DNA of 8,098 nucleotides from Comamonadaceae bacterium (GTDB lineage: Bacteria > Pseudomonadota > Gammaproteobacteria > Burkholderiales > Burkholderiaceae_C): contig CANIDW010000058.1 in NCBI GenBank assembly GCA_947466165.1, positions 1 through 8,098 on the forward strand, written 5' to 3'. The notes below the pieces were generated by a model, which saw only the letters and a program-made list of their open reading frames with translations, was not told the origin of the DNA and ran no database searches. Positions within the stretch are counted from its first letter, which is position 1; every line of letters begins with the position of its first letter. Positions 1 through 6,381 of this stretch are shown piece after piece. Made by a program: the position numbers and the translations under genes.

Positions 1-685
1 CCTCAGCGGATTTGTCGAAACACTGCAAACACTGTCCATTGAAGAGCCCGAGCGCAATGTCTACCTCGGCTTGATGAGTCAGCAAGCTCTGCGTATGCAA
101 AGTTTAGTGAGCGATTTGCTAACGCTGTCGCGTCTAGAAGGCAGTCCGGCGCCCGGCCAGGGCGAATGGTTAGATTGTCAGGACTTACTCTCCCAAGCCC
201 TGCAAGAGGCCAAGGGCTTGTCGCAAGTGATCTCCAACCCTCCGCATGACATCAGGAGCATTGAAGGCCCAAGCTTGCTGGTGGCAGGTGCGAAATCAGA
301 GCTTCTGAGCGCCTTGTCTAACCTGTTGAGCAATGCAGTTCGTTACACACCCGATGGTGGTCTGATCAGTGCTGGATGGCGACTCAAGGATGGCAGCGCT
401 GAATTTTTTGTTGAAGACAGCGGGCCGGGTATTGCGGCAGAGCATCTACCTCGCCTGACAGAACGTTTTTACCGCGTCGACCGCAGCCGGTCGCGCGAAA
501 CCGGTGGTACGGGTCTGGGGCTGGCCATCGTGAAACACGTGGTCCAGCGTCATGGGGGACAACTTGAAATTCAAAGTACGCTGGGTAAGGGCTCATGTTT
601 TTCACTCTTGCTACCGTCGTCCAGAGTCCGCACAGAAAGTACAGACACAGTCACATTAGCAACTACAGACCTTAGTGCCGTTTAA
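1..685 (+). CDS. phoR: Phosphate regulon sensor histidine kinase PhoR, C-terminal part (5' end outside window)
   Basis: Inner-membrane sensor kinase that phosphorylates the response regulator PhoB when phosphate is scarce. The open frame starts at base 2 and gives about 227 residues up to the TAA at 683-685. The first residues, LSGFVETLQTL, are the helix that directly follows the phospho-accepting His (H-box) in PhoR proteins, so the His itself lies just left of the window. The HATPase_c domain is complete: N-box with NLLSNAVRYTPDGG (about 323-364), G1 box DSGPG (416-430), F-box ERFYRVD (461-481) and G2 box GTGLGLA (506-526). The family call as histidine kinase is certain. The PhoR assignment rests on the LSGFVETLQ/LLTLSRLEG style of the dimerisation helix, and is supported by the Pho-regulon genes downstream. 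The last 25 or so residues are a Ser/Thr-rich tail. phoB would be expected upstream, outside the window. The gene converges on the glycosyltransferase, with about 100 bp between them and no convincing terminator. Confidence 0.9.
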   Translation, partial: LSGFVETLQTLSIEEPERNVYLGLMSQQALRMQSLVSDLLTLSRLEGSPAPGQGEWLDCQDLLSQALQEAKGLSQVISNPPHDIRSIEGPSLLVAGAKSELLSALSNLLSNAVRYTPDGGLISAGWRLKDGSAEFFVEDSGPGIAAEHLPRLTERFYRVDRSRSRETGGTGLGLAIVKHVVQRHGGQLEIQSTLGKGSCFSLLLPSSRVRTESTDTVTLATTDLSAV

Positions 686-786
686 GCGCTGCCCTGTAAC
701 CCTTGAATGGCAGTGCACCAGGCAAATAGTGCTGGCCGCAAAAATGCTGACATCACTCAGGCTCCACTGAAAGAGGAGACCACGTA

Positions 787-1824
787 TCACGATGAGCTAG
801 ACGACCTTGCCGGCACCAGATGAGCCTGAAATAATTTGCCTGCCGCTGCCCAGCTGAAATCCATGGCTCTCTCTCGTGCTTGCCAGCGTGGAACCTGGAG
901 TGCGTCCGCAAATGCCTGCTTCAAGTCTTCATGCAGCACACCGCCTTTGGCACCCTCAGAGGCGTTAAGTACTTCCAGCGGACCATCCACCGGGTAAGCC
1001 GCGACTGGCGTGCCGCAAGCCATGGCTTCTAGCATCACCAGGCCAAAGGTTTCCGATCGGCTTGGAAAAACAAACACATCGGCTGCGGCGTAAACCATGG
1101 CGAGTTCATCACGGGGCAGCAAACCCAGCCAACGTACGCCCGGGTAACGCGACTTCAGAGATTCTTCTAAGGGACCCACACCGCAAACCACTTTGGTGCC
1201 TGGCGTATCCATCTCAAGAAAGGCTTTGATGTTTTTTTCGTATGAAACACGGCCGACAAAAAGTGAGACTGGTCGCTCAATTTTGTCTAAGGGCGGATAG
1301 ATTCTGGCGCTGCCATGAAAGCGGAACAAATCGGTGTCTACACCGTGCGTCCATCCCCGCAAATTTTTAAATCCGCGAGCACGAAGCATTTCCAGAACAC
1401 CTTGGGTAGGAACCATGATGCCGGCTGAATATTTATGAAAATACCTGAACAAGGCATAACCTAGCCACAAGGGAACGCGCAAGGCTGAGTTCAAGATTTC
1501 AGGAAACTTGGTGTGAAAAGCGGTGGTGAATTGCAGTTTGTTTCGCCGGCAATAGCCACGCGCCGCCCAGCCCAATGGGCCCTCGGTGGCCACATGGATG
1601 GCATCAGGCACAAAATCATCAAGTTGCCGGCTGAGCAGCTCACGCGGCCGCTGCGCCAAGTCAATGCCCGCATAGCCCGGACAGGGTTTGGTCTTGAATT
1701 GCCCGGGATGAATCACCAGGACTTGATGCTGGCGCGACTCCAGGTCCCGCACCAGCTCCAGCAGGGTCGTCACCACGCCGTTGACTTGCGGCAACCATGC
1801 ATCGGTCACCAACGCAATTTTCAT
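787..1824 (-). CDS. agt: GT4-family glycosyltransferase, Agt-type diacylglycerol glycosyltransferase for phosphate-free glycolipids
   Basis: 345-residue GT-B-fold glycosyltransferase. The N-terminal half starts MKIALVTDAWLPQVNGVVTT, the usual acceptor-side opening of GT4 enzymes, followed by FHTKFPE (103-109). The nucleotide-sugar side has VGRVSYEKN (190-198), with the Arg and Lys that contact the donor phosphate, and the E-X7-E motif SETFGLVMLEAMACGTPV (Glu258 and Glu266). No signal peptide or membrane span is evident, which fits a cytosolic or membrane-surface enzyme. The ATG overlaps the TGA of the upstream metallophosphoesterase in an ATGA arrangement, so the two are probably translationally coupled; no Shine-Dalgarno is visible. 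PlcP-Agt pairs are known to make mono-glycosyl and glucuronosyl diacylglycerol under phosphate limitation, with PlcP supplying the diacylglycerol. The sugar cannot be read from the sequence. MgtA-type mannosyltransferase and SqdX-type sulfoquinovosyltransferase are related alternatives, but no sqdB is seen. The protein ends in five serines. Confidence 0.82.
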   Translation of the reverse strand: MKIALVTDAWLPQVNGVVTTLLELVRDLESRQHQVLVIHPGQFKTKPCPGYAGIDLAQRPRELLSRQLDDFVPDAIHVATEGPLGWAARGYCRRNKLQFTTAFHTKFPEILNSALRVPLWLGYALFRYFHKYSAGIMVPTQGVLEMLRARGFKNLRGWTHGVDTDLFRFHGSARIYPPLDKIERPVSLFVGRVSYEKNIKAFLEMDTPGTKVVCGVGPLEESLKSRYPGVRWLGLLPRDELAMVYAAADVFVFPSRSETFGLVMLEAMACGTPVAAYPVDGPLEVLNASEGAKGGVLHEDLKQAFADALQVPRWQARERAMDFSWAAAGKLFQAHLVPARSSSSS

Positions 1825-2684
1825 GAGGCTACAGGCGATGTGATGACCGATTCAGGCTGCGAAGTTTTTTGCGCCTCATGGGAAGGTTCCCAATGCAAAA
1901 TTTCCAGACGCCCGTCATAGTGCTCGACCAGTGCTGTCCGACTTTCTACCCAATCGCCGTCATTGCAATACAAGACCCCATTGATCATGCGCATTTCTGC
2001 ACGATGGATATGGCCGCATAAAACGCCGTCATGCCCGCGCTTTTTAGCCTCGTTGGCAACAGCCACTTCAAAGTCAGTCACGTAATTCAGCGCTGTTTTG
2101 ACTTTTTGCTTGAGAAAAGCCGACAGAGACCAGTAAGGCAGACCCAAACGGCCCCTCAGAGAATTGAGGTGTCGGTTCATGCGCAAGGTCAGTTCATACA
2201 GGTTGTCGCCCAGATAAGCCAACCATTTGGCACACTGCACCACTGCATCAAAGTAGTCGCCATGAATAATCCACAGGCTGCGGCCATCAGCCGTCACATG
2301 CACAGCCTCTTGCACCACTTCGATACCGCCAAAATGATGCCCGACAAAGTCACGCGCAAATTCATCATGGTTACCGGGCACGTAAATCACGCGGCAGCCT
2401 TTGCGAACGCGGCGCAAGAGCTTTTGGACCACGTCGTTGTGCGCCTGTGGCCAGTACCATCTGCGGCGCAACTGCCAGCCGTCAACGATATCGCCTACCA
2501 GGTACAGCGTGTCACAGGGATGCGTGCGTAAAAAATCCAACAAGGCCAGCGCCTGGCAACCTGGCGTTCCCAAGTGAATGTCAGAAATAAAAATGGTGCG
2601 AAATCGCTGACCTTTTTCATCGTCATCACCCTCCGGCGTCCCCAGGACGCCGGCGCCGCCTAGTACATCAAACTGCGGACGCAT
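1821..2684 (-). CDS. plcP: PlcP-type metallophosphoesterase (phospholipase C-like, LpxH-related superfamily)
   Basis: 287-residue calcineurin-like phosphoesterase. All metal-binding blocks are present: SDIHLG (Asp35, His37), VGDIVDGW (Asp65, Asp68), GNHDE (Asn105, His106), IHGDYFD (His141) and CGHIHRAE (His225, His227). The sequence between them (FGGIEVVQEAVHVTADGR, CAKWLAYLGDNLYELTLRMNRHLNSLR, NDGDWVESRTALVEHYDGR) matches the PlcP group, such as SMc00171 of Sinorhizobium meliloti, better than true LpxH. PlcP hydrolyses membrane phospholipids to diacylglycerol and a phospho-headgroup during phosphate starvation. Automated pipelines often call it UDP-2,3-diacylglucosamine diphosphatase. It is first in an operon with the glycosyltransferase (4-base overlap) and sits behind a Pho-box array and a -10 element. 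The ATG at 2684 is the only usual in-frame start after the upstream stop (TAG at 2694-2696), but it has no clear Shine-Dalgarno. The first 25 or so residues precede the conserved domain and contain a GC-rich hairpin at DNA level. Confidence 0.85.
   Translation of the reverse strand: MRPQFDVLGGAGVLGTPEGDDDEKGQRFRTIFISDIHLGTPGCQALALLDFLRTHPCDTLYLVGDIVDGWQLRRRWYWPQAHNDVVQKLLRRVRKGCRVIYVPGNHDEFARDFVGHHFGGIEVVQEAVHVTADGRSLWIIHGDYFDAVVQCAKWLAYLGDNLYELTLRMNRHLNSLRGRLGLPYWSLSAFLKQKVKTALNYVTDFEVAVANEAKKRGHDGVLCGHIHRAEMRMINGVLYCNDGDWVESRTALVEHYDGRLEILHWEPSHEAQKTSQPESVITSPVAS
2633..2653 (-). repeat. Perfect 9-bp inverted repeat in the first codons of plcP
   Basis: CCGGCGTCC at 2633-2641 and GGACGCCGG at 2645-2653 are perfect reverse complements separated by three bases. 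The resulting GC-rich hairpin lies at about codons 11-17 of plcP. It could slow translation initiation or simply be a local feature of the non-conserved N-terminal extension. There is no U-tract, so it is not a classical terminator. Confidence 0.6.
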
Positions 2685-2745
2685 GGAATGTAGCTAAGTT
2701 GTTCAAGGCTTGCTCTTTCTGTTGAGTTTTTTCTCAGAGATTCAC

Positions 2746-2771
2746 CAGGTAAACATCATCATCTTTACCTG
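2746..2771 (-). repeat. 8-bp inverted repeat at the predicted 5' end of the plcP transcript
   Basis: CAGGTAAA at 2746-2753 and TTTACCTG at 2764-2771 are perfect inverted copies around a 10-base CAT-repeat loop. The repeat begins about five bases downstream of the predicted -10 hexamer (2777-2782), so it would form a stem-loop at the very start of the plcP-agt mRNA, or act as an operator overlapping the start site. No factor can be named from the sequence. Confidence 0.5.
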
Positions 2772-2776
2772 CAGAA

Positions 2777-2782
2777 ATAATA
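2777..2782 (-). promoter_or_regulatory. Predicted -10 element of the plcP-agt promoter
   Basis: On the minus strand this reads TATTAT, one mismatch from TATAAT. It lies exactly 10 bases downstream of the proximal end of the Pho half-site array (2793). That is the spacing seen in PhoB-activated promoters, where the Pho box replaces a -35. The best normal -35 at 17-bp spacing (TTTTCA) is poor, which fits dependence on an activator. The predicted start point is near 2770, giving a leader of about 85 bases. Confidence 0.55.
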
Positions 2783-2792
2783 CCGATTGGCT

Positions 2793-2832
2793 ATGTCATT
2801 GAAAAGTCTGTTCAATGACTTATTGATGACGT
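2793..2832 (-). promoter_or_regulatory. Tandem Pho boxes (four PhoB-type half-sites) upstream of plcP
   Basis: Read on the minus strand, four 7-mers follow each other with 4-base spacers (11-bp period): ACGTCAT, AAGTCAT, CAGACTT and ATGACAT. Against the half-site consensus CTGTCAY they match 5, 5, 4 and 5 of 7 positions. The distal pair (2815-2832) has GTCAT repeated 11 bp apart. The proximal half-site ends 10 bases before a TATTAT -10 element. Individual matches are moderate; the regular period and the position support the call. PhoB binding is inferred from family knowledge. Confidence 0.6.
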
Positions 2833-2842
2833 GATCCCCATG

Positions 2843-2880
2843 AAAAAAGCCGCTGTACCTTTCGGAGCAGCGGCTTTTTT
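2843..2880 (-). terminator. Rho-independent terminator of phoX (symmetrical, possibly bidirectional)
   Basis: A perfect stem is formed by AAAAAAGCCGCTG (2843-2855) and CAGCGGCTTTTTT (2868-2880) around a 12-base loop. On the minus strand it follows the phoX stop codon (2895-2897) by about 15 bases and ends in a run of six T. The GCCGCTG core is 7 bp. It separates phoX from the Pho-box promoter of plcP-agt, which starts just beyond it, so plcP-agt is probably a separate transcription unit. Confidence 0.92.
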
Positions 2881-2894
2881 ACCAAGGTAGCAGA

Positions 2895-5135
2895 TTAAAC
2901 GCCGATCAGTCCACCGTCATTGCGCGTGATCACAAGAGTCGCTGAGCGGGGGCGACCGACCGGACCATAGCCGACATTACCTGGCCAGGTGCTCTCCAGC
3001 GTGTATTGCGCTGCATTGCCGAGAGCCGGTGTGTTCTCACCCGGGTGCTGGATGTTGACAAACAGTGTCTTGCCATCTTCAGTCTCAGTGATACCTGTGA
3101 CTTCTGAACCTTTGGGGGCCACCAGAAAGCGGCGCAGACGGGCTTCGCCCAGAGCAGCACCGATGAAGGTGTCCTGCTTGCCTGTGACTTGGGCACCGCT
3201 GACGGTCATCGCATTGTTGACAGTGACCTTGCCGCCATCACCCACTTGACCGGGCACAGCCGCCAGCAGCATGCAATTGGTCTCATCGGTCATGGCGCCG
3301 TCGTCGGTCTGAATCCAGCAAATGCCTGTTGCCTTGCTAAACCACAAACCATCGGGCGAGGAGAATGCATTTTTAGCCGTCAAGCCGGACAAATTGGCAT
3401 CACCGGCATCTTCTTCGGCGCCGAACACAAAAATATCCCAGGCAAAACCCATGGCTGTGGCGCTTTGGCCGTCTTCTTTGAAGCGGATGATATGGCCATT
3501 CGGGTTGCCAGCGCTCTTTTTGCCGTCCAAGTCCATGTAAGCACGCGGGTTGGCTGCATTGACCTTGGTCGGTGTGCGGTTGCTGGCATTGTTATTGGTC
3601 AGGGCGAAATAGATCTCGCCATTTTGATTATTGACTGCACCCCACTCAGGGCGGTCCATCGGGGTGGCGCCCAGCGCATCAGACGCGTGACGCGCATTGA
3701 TCAGCACGTCAGCCTGGTTGGCAAAGCGGTAAGCCGTGTAGTTGGCGATACGCGGATCGGCGATCGTCAGTTCAAGCCACTGGCCTTTGCCATCAGCATT
3801 GAACTTGGCAACGTAGAGCTTGCCTTCTGACAAATACTTGTCGCCGGCAGCCATGCCGCCGCCAATGTCTTTGGCATCCCAATTGGCAGCCGAGACAAAT
3901 TTATAGATGTAATCATTGCGGGAATCGTCGCCCATGTAAAAGGCCAGCGGAGCGCCTTGTTTAGGCAGACCGCAAACAGCTGCCTCGTGTGCAAAGCGAC
4001 CCATGGCAACGCGTTTGGCGGGCACTGAATTGGGTGCCAGAGGATCAATTTCCAGGTTAAACCCAAAAGTATTGGGCTCATTGCGGAAGTCTTCAGCCGC
4101 TGAGTTGCCGGCGGCAGCAATGTTCCAGCGGGCGAAGCGGTTGTCGCTGGCCGACACGGTGTGCCAACCCTGGCTGCGCTCAGTTTTGATGGCGCTGGTC
4201 AGGGCGGCGCTGGCGACACCATAGCGCTTGCGTGAAGCCACGGCCTTGTCATCACCTGGGTTGCTGCCCACGGGAAGCTGCCAATACATGGCCCAATTTT
4301 CTTCGCATGCCAGGTAGGTGCCCCATGGCGTTTTGCCGTGACCGCAATTGTTGATTGTGCCGCGGCTGGTGGCGCCGCTGGTGTCATAGCGGGTGCTCAT
4401 CATGGCGCGAATATCCGCCATGTGGGTGGCCGGGCCAGTGATGCGCACAGGCGTCTGCGGTGTCACACGGCGGTTCAAGGGTGAGTCGAGCTTGTAGCTC
4501 CAGCCGGAGGCGGTCTTGCTGAGCTCGACCACCGAGACGCCATGCAGATTGATTTCTTTGAGAACTTCCAGCTCAGGGCGAGTGCCCAGGTCCCACTGGC
4601 CGAACTGGTCAAATTTGCGACCGGAAACGCCGTTCGAGGTTTGACCTTGGGGATGCAGGAAATGTGCCTCAGCCGAGCTTTCATGGTTCATGCTCAAAAC
4701 AGCGCGGCCCGTGTCTTTGTCAGAATACTTACCGGCAGCGTCAATGTAATAAATGTCCATGCCGTCATGCTGGTCACCAATGCGGGCAGACCAGTCGTCT
4801 GTCTCAGTGCCCTGGTTGGAAAAGGCTGCAACACTGCGGTTGAGCGGATCACCACTGGCATGCAAGACCTTGTAACTGTAACCAGGCGGCAAAATAACAC
4901 TGTCGATCAGGCTCTTGTCGATAGATGGAAAGCCCAGCGAGGTGGTCTTGGCAGCACCTGTTTGGCCCATGCTGGCGCAACCGGGCAGCATGGCCAGGGT
5001 TGACAGTGCGGCCAAACCGAAACCACCTTGGATCATGCGGCGGCGCGATGGATTCTCAAGCGCTTTTCCGAGCACACTTTGAAAGTGCTCATTGTTCGAT
5101 GGGTTGCAGTTGTCGTCGTCGAATTTGTGTGACAT
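2895..5135 (-). CDS. phoX: PhoX-family alkaline phosphatase (DUF839), Tat-exported putative lipoprotein
   Basis: Monomeric Ca/Fe-dependent phosphatase that releases phosphate from organic phosphoesters outside the cytoplasm. At 746 residues it is longer than several well-studied PhoX enzymes, which are nearer 600-650. The N-terminus has a twin-arginine signal, SRRRMIQGG (30-38), then a hydrophobic stretch ending LPGC (Cys53), a lipobox-like site, so the mature protein may be lipid-anchored. Family blocks visible: NNCGHGKTPWGTYLACEEN (262-280), whose Cys264 should correspond to the iron-ligand Cys of PhoX; GRFAHEAA (379-386); MGDDSRNDYIYKF (401-413); FSSPDGLWF (591-599); and FVNIQHPG (692-699). 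The ATG at 5135 has a good Shine-Dalgarno (GGAG, about 7 bases upstream). A Pho box with a correctly spaced -10 lies upstream, and a strong terminator follows. A general DUF839 protein of other function is the alternative, but the context strongly favours phosphatase. Confidence 0.92.
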   Translation of the reverse strand: MSHKFDDDNCNPSNNEHFQSVLGKALENPSRRRMIQGGFGLAALSTLAMLPGCASMGQTGAAKTTSLGFPSIDKSLIDSVILPPGYSYKVLHASGDPLNRSVAAFSNQGTETDDWSARIGDQHDGMDIYYIDAAGKYSDKDTGRAVLSMNHESSAEAHFLHPQGQTSNGVSGRKFDQFGQWDLGTRPELEVLKEINLHGVSVVELSKTASGWSYKLDSPLNRRVTPQTPVRITGPATHMADIRAMMSTRYDTSGATSRGTINNCGHGKTPWGTYLACEENWAMYWQLPVGSNPGDDKAVASRKRYGVASAALTSAIKTERSQGWHTVSASDNRFARWNIAAAGNSAAEDFRNEPNTFGFNLEIDPLAPNSVPAKRVAMGRFAHEAAVCGLPKQGAPLAFYMGDDSRNDYIYKFVSAANWDAKDIGGGMAAGDKYLSEGKLYVAKFNADGKGQWLELTIADPRIANYTAYRFANQADVLINARHASDALGATPMDRPEWGAVNNQNGEIYFALTNNNASNRTPTKVNAANPRAYMDLDGKKSAGNPNGHIIRFKEDGQSATAMGFAWDIFVFGAEEDAGDANLSGLTAKNAFSSPDGLWFSKATGICWIQTDDGAMTDETNCMLLAAVPGQVGDGGKVTVNNAMTVSGAQVTGKQDTFIGAALGEARLRRFLVAPKGSEVTGITETEDGKTLFVNIQHPGENTPALGNAAQYTLESTWPGNVGYGPVGRPRSATLVITRNDGGLIGV

Positions 5136-5209
5136 TAAAAAACTCCAGAGGATAAAAAATTAGCGATGAAAATCCGGCTCATTGGTAACTGACTTTTGAG
5201 CGCCTAGGC

Positions 5210-5215
5210 ATTGAA
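5210..5215 (-). promoter_or_regulatory. Predicted -10 element of the phoX promoter
   Basis: The minus strand reads TTCAAT, four of six matches to TATAAT, placed exactly 10 bases downstream of the phoX Pho box (5226-5243). The hexamer is weak, as expected for an activator-dependent promoter; the spacing is the main support. The predicted start is near 5203, giving a leader of roughly 70 bases. Confidence 0.45.
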
Positions 5216-5225
5216 ACGGAGTCGT

Positions 5226-5243
5226 ATGACAATGTGATGTCAC
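5226..5243 (-). promoter_or_regulatory. Pho box upstream of phoX
   Basis: On the minus strand the site reads GTGACAT-CACA-TTGTCAT. It matches the half-site consensus CTGTCAY at 5 of 7 and 6 of 7 positions, with the correct 4-base spacer. It points towards phoX, and a -10 candidate follows after 10 bases. PhoB binding is inferred from the match and from the Pho-regulon identity of phoX. Confidence 0.68.
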
Positions 5244-5250
5244 TCAAGTG

Positions 5251-5279
5251 GAGTCAAGTTTTTGTCACACAACTGACAC
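5251..5279 (+). promoter_or_regulatory. Pho box upstream of the gapdh-arsJ operon
   Basis: On the plus strand the core 5262-5279 reads TTGTCAC-ACAA-CTGACAC, matching CTGTCAY at 6 of 7 in both half-sites with the correct 4-base spacer. A third, weaker half-site in phase (GAGTCAA, 4 of 7) lies 11 bp upstream at 5251-5257. An A/T-rich -10 candidate (TAAAAA 5289-5294, or AAAAAT 5290-5295) follows after 9-10 bases. This is the best Pho-box match in the window. It faces the arsenate-resistance genes and is separate from the phoX box, which ends 18 bases away on the other strand. Confidence 0.65.
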
Positions 5280-5332
5280 ATCAGAGGTTAAAAATTGAAA
5301 CCTTTCATCCAGCATCCTAGGCAGAAATATTT

Positions 5333-6376
5333 ATGAGAGTCGGCATCAACGGCATGGGCCGTATCGGGCGGCTGGCACTGCGGGCCGCCATGGGTGCAGC
5401 CCACAGACCTGCGGATGACCCCCGCCAAGCCAACCGACTGGATGTGGTCCACCTCAATGAACTCAAAGGCGGTGCAGCTGCCACAGCCCACTTGCTCGCC
5501 TTTGACAGCATTCAAGGTCAATGGCGTGACGCTATCAGCGCAGAAGAAGAGCACGTAATTCGCATCAACCAGCAAACGCTGACTTTCAGCACGCATGCTG
5601 CGCCAGCTGACATTCCCTGGGGCGACTTGGGGGTAGAACTGGTACTGGAGTGCACCGGTAAATTTCTCACCCCTGAGACGCTGCAAGGCCATTTTGACCG
5701 TGGCGCCAAACGCGTGATCGTGGCGGCACCGGTGAAAGTTGGCAATGTCCTTAATGTGGTGGTGGGCGTCAACCATGAACGCTACAACCCGGCCAGCGAC
5801 CGTATCGTGACCGCCGCATCCTGCACCACCAATTGCCTGGCGCCTGTGGTCAAAGTGATTCAGGAAAATCTAGGCATACGTCACGGCCAGATCACCACCA
5901 TCCACAACCCGACCAACACCAACCTCGTGGTGGATGCTCCGCACAAAGACTTGCGCCGTGCCCGTAGCGCCATGCTGAGCCTGGCACCAACCACCACCGG
6001 CAGCGCTACCGCAATTGCCTTGATCTACCCGGAGCTCAAGGGCAAACTCAATGGCCATGCCGTGCGGGCGCCTGTGCTCAATGCCTCATTGACAGATTGC
6101 GTGTTCGAGCTCCAGCGCCCCACCACGGCTGAAGAAGTCAATGCGCTCTTTGCGGCCGCCGCCCGCGGTCCTCTGGCGGGTATTCTGGGCTACGAAGAAC
6201 GCCCGCTTGTCAGCGCAGACTATGCCGGCGACACACGCAGCTCTATCGTTGATGCCTTGTCGACCATGGTGACTGACGGCACGCTGCTCAAGGTCTACGC
6301 CTGGTATGACAATGAAATGGGCTACGCCTGCCGCATGGTGGACCTGGCCTGCCACATGCAAAACACAGGCATCTGA
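5333..6376 (+). CDS. gapdh (arsJ-associated): ArsJ-associated glyceraldehyde-3-phosphate dehydrogenase
   Basis: 347-residue cytosolic NAD-dependent GAPDH. With arsenate in place of phosphate it forms 1-arseno-3-phosphoglycerate, the substrate of ArsJ. Seen: the nucleotide-binding [10 protein letters not shown] (4-13), the catalytic AASCTTNC (Cys164), the general base in [10 protein letters not shown] (His191), [25 protein letters not shown], and WYDNEMGY near the C-terminus. The block [15 protein letters not shown] and the region VNHERYNP to [14 protein letters not shown] resemble the ArsJ-linked subgroup rather than the glycolytic enzyme. His191 is followed by NPTNTN instead of the usual SYTNDQ, and NEWGY has become NEMGY. 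The ATG at 5333 is the first start after an in-frame stop (5318-5320) and places GINGxGRIGR normally; its Shine-Dalgarno (AGG, about 11 bases upstream) is weak. arsJ follows after 5 bases. A Pho box lies upstream. Confidence 0.92.
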   Translation: MRVGINGMGRIGRLALRAAMGAAHRPADDPRQANRLDVVHLNELKGGAAATAHLLAFDSIQGQWRDAISAEEEHVIRINQQTLTFSTHAAPADIPWGDLGVELVLECTGKFLTPETLQGHFDRGAKRVIVAAPVKVGNVLNVVVGVNHERYNPASDRIVTAASCTTNCLAPVVKVIQENLGIRHGQITTIHNPTNTNLVVDAPHKDLRRARSAMLSLAPTTTGSATAIALIYPELKGKLNGHAVRAPVLNASLTDCVFELQRPTTAEEVNALFAAAARGPLAGILGYEERPLVSADYAGDTRSSIVDALSTMVTDGTLLKVYAWYDNEMGYACRMVDLACHMQNTGI

Positions 6377-6381
6377 AGCCG

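Noticed and set aside
686..786. Possible terminator between the convergent phoR and agt genes
   Set aside because: Only short imperfect stems (for example CTCC/GGAG of 4 bp near 762-778) and no T-run were found on either strand, so no terminator is called.
1513..1920. 135-codon open frame on the plus strand opposite agt and the end of plcP
   Set aside because: It is antisense to two genes with clear conserved motifs, and its product shows no recognisable domain; it is a shadow frame.
2031..2531. 166-codon open frame on the plus strand opposite plcP
   Set aside because: It lies wholly antisense to the metallophosphoesterase catalytic core; the composition looks like a complement of a real gene.
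1821..2684. LpxH (lipid A pathway UDP-2,3-diacylglucosamine hydrolase)
   Set aside because: The superfamily is the same, but the sequence between the metal motifs, the partner Agt gene and the Pho-type promoter point to PlcP instead.
3189..3830. 213-codon open frame on the plus strand inside phoX
   Set aside because: It is antisense to conserved phoX sequence, with no family features of its own.
5288..5776. 162-codon minus-strand frame opposite the start of gapdh
   Set aside because: It overlaps the promoter and the NAD-binding region of gapdh; its protein has no recognisable motif.
5333..6376. Housekeeping glycolytic GAPDH
   Set aside because: The 5-base gap to arsJ and the subgroup-like sequence blocks fit the ArsJ-associated enzyme, and no other glycolytic gene is nearby.
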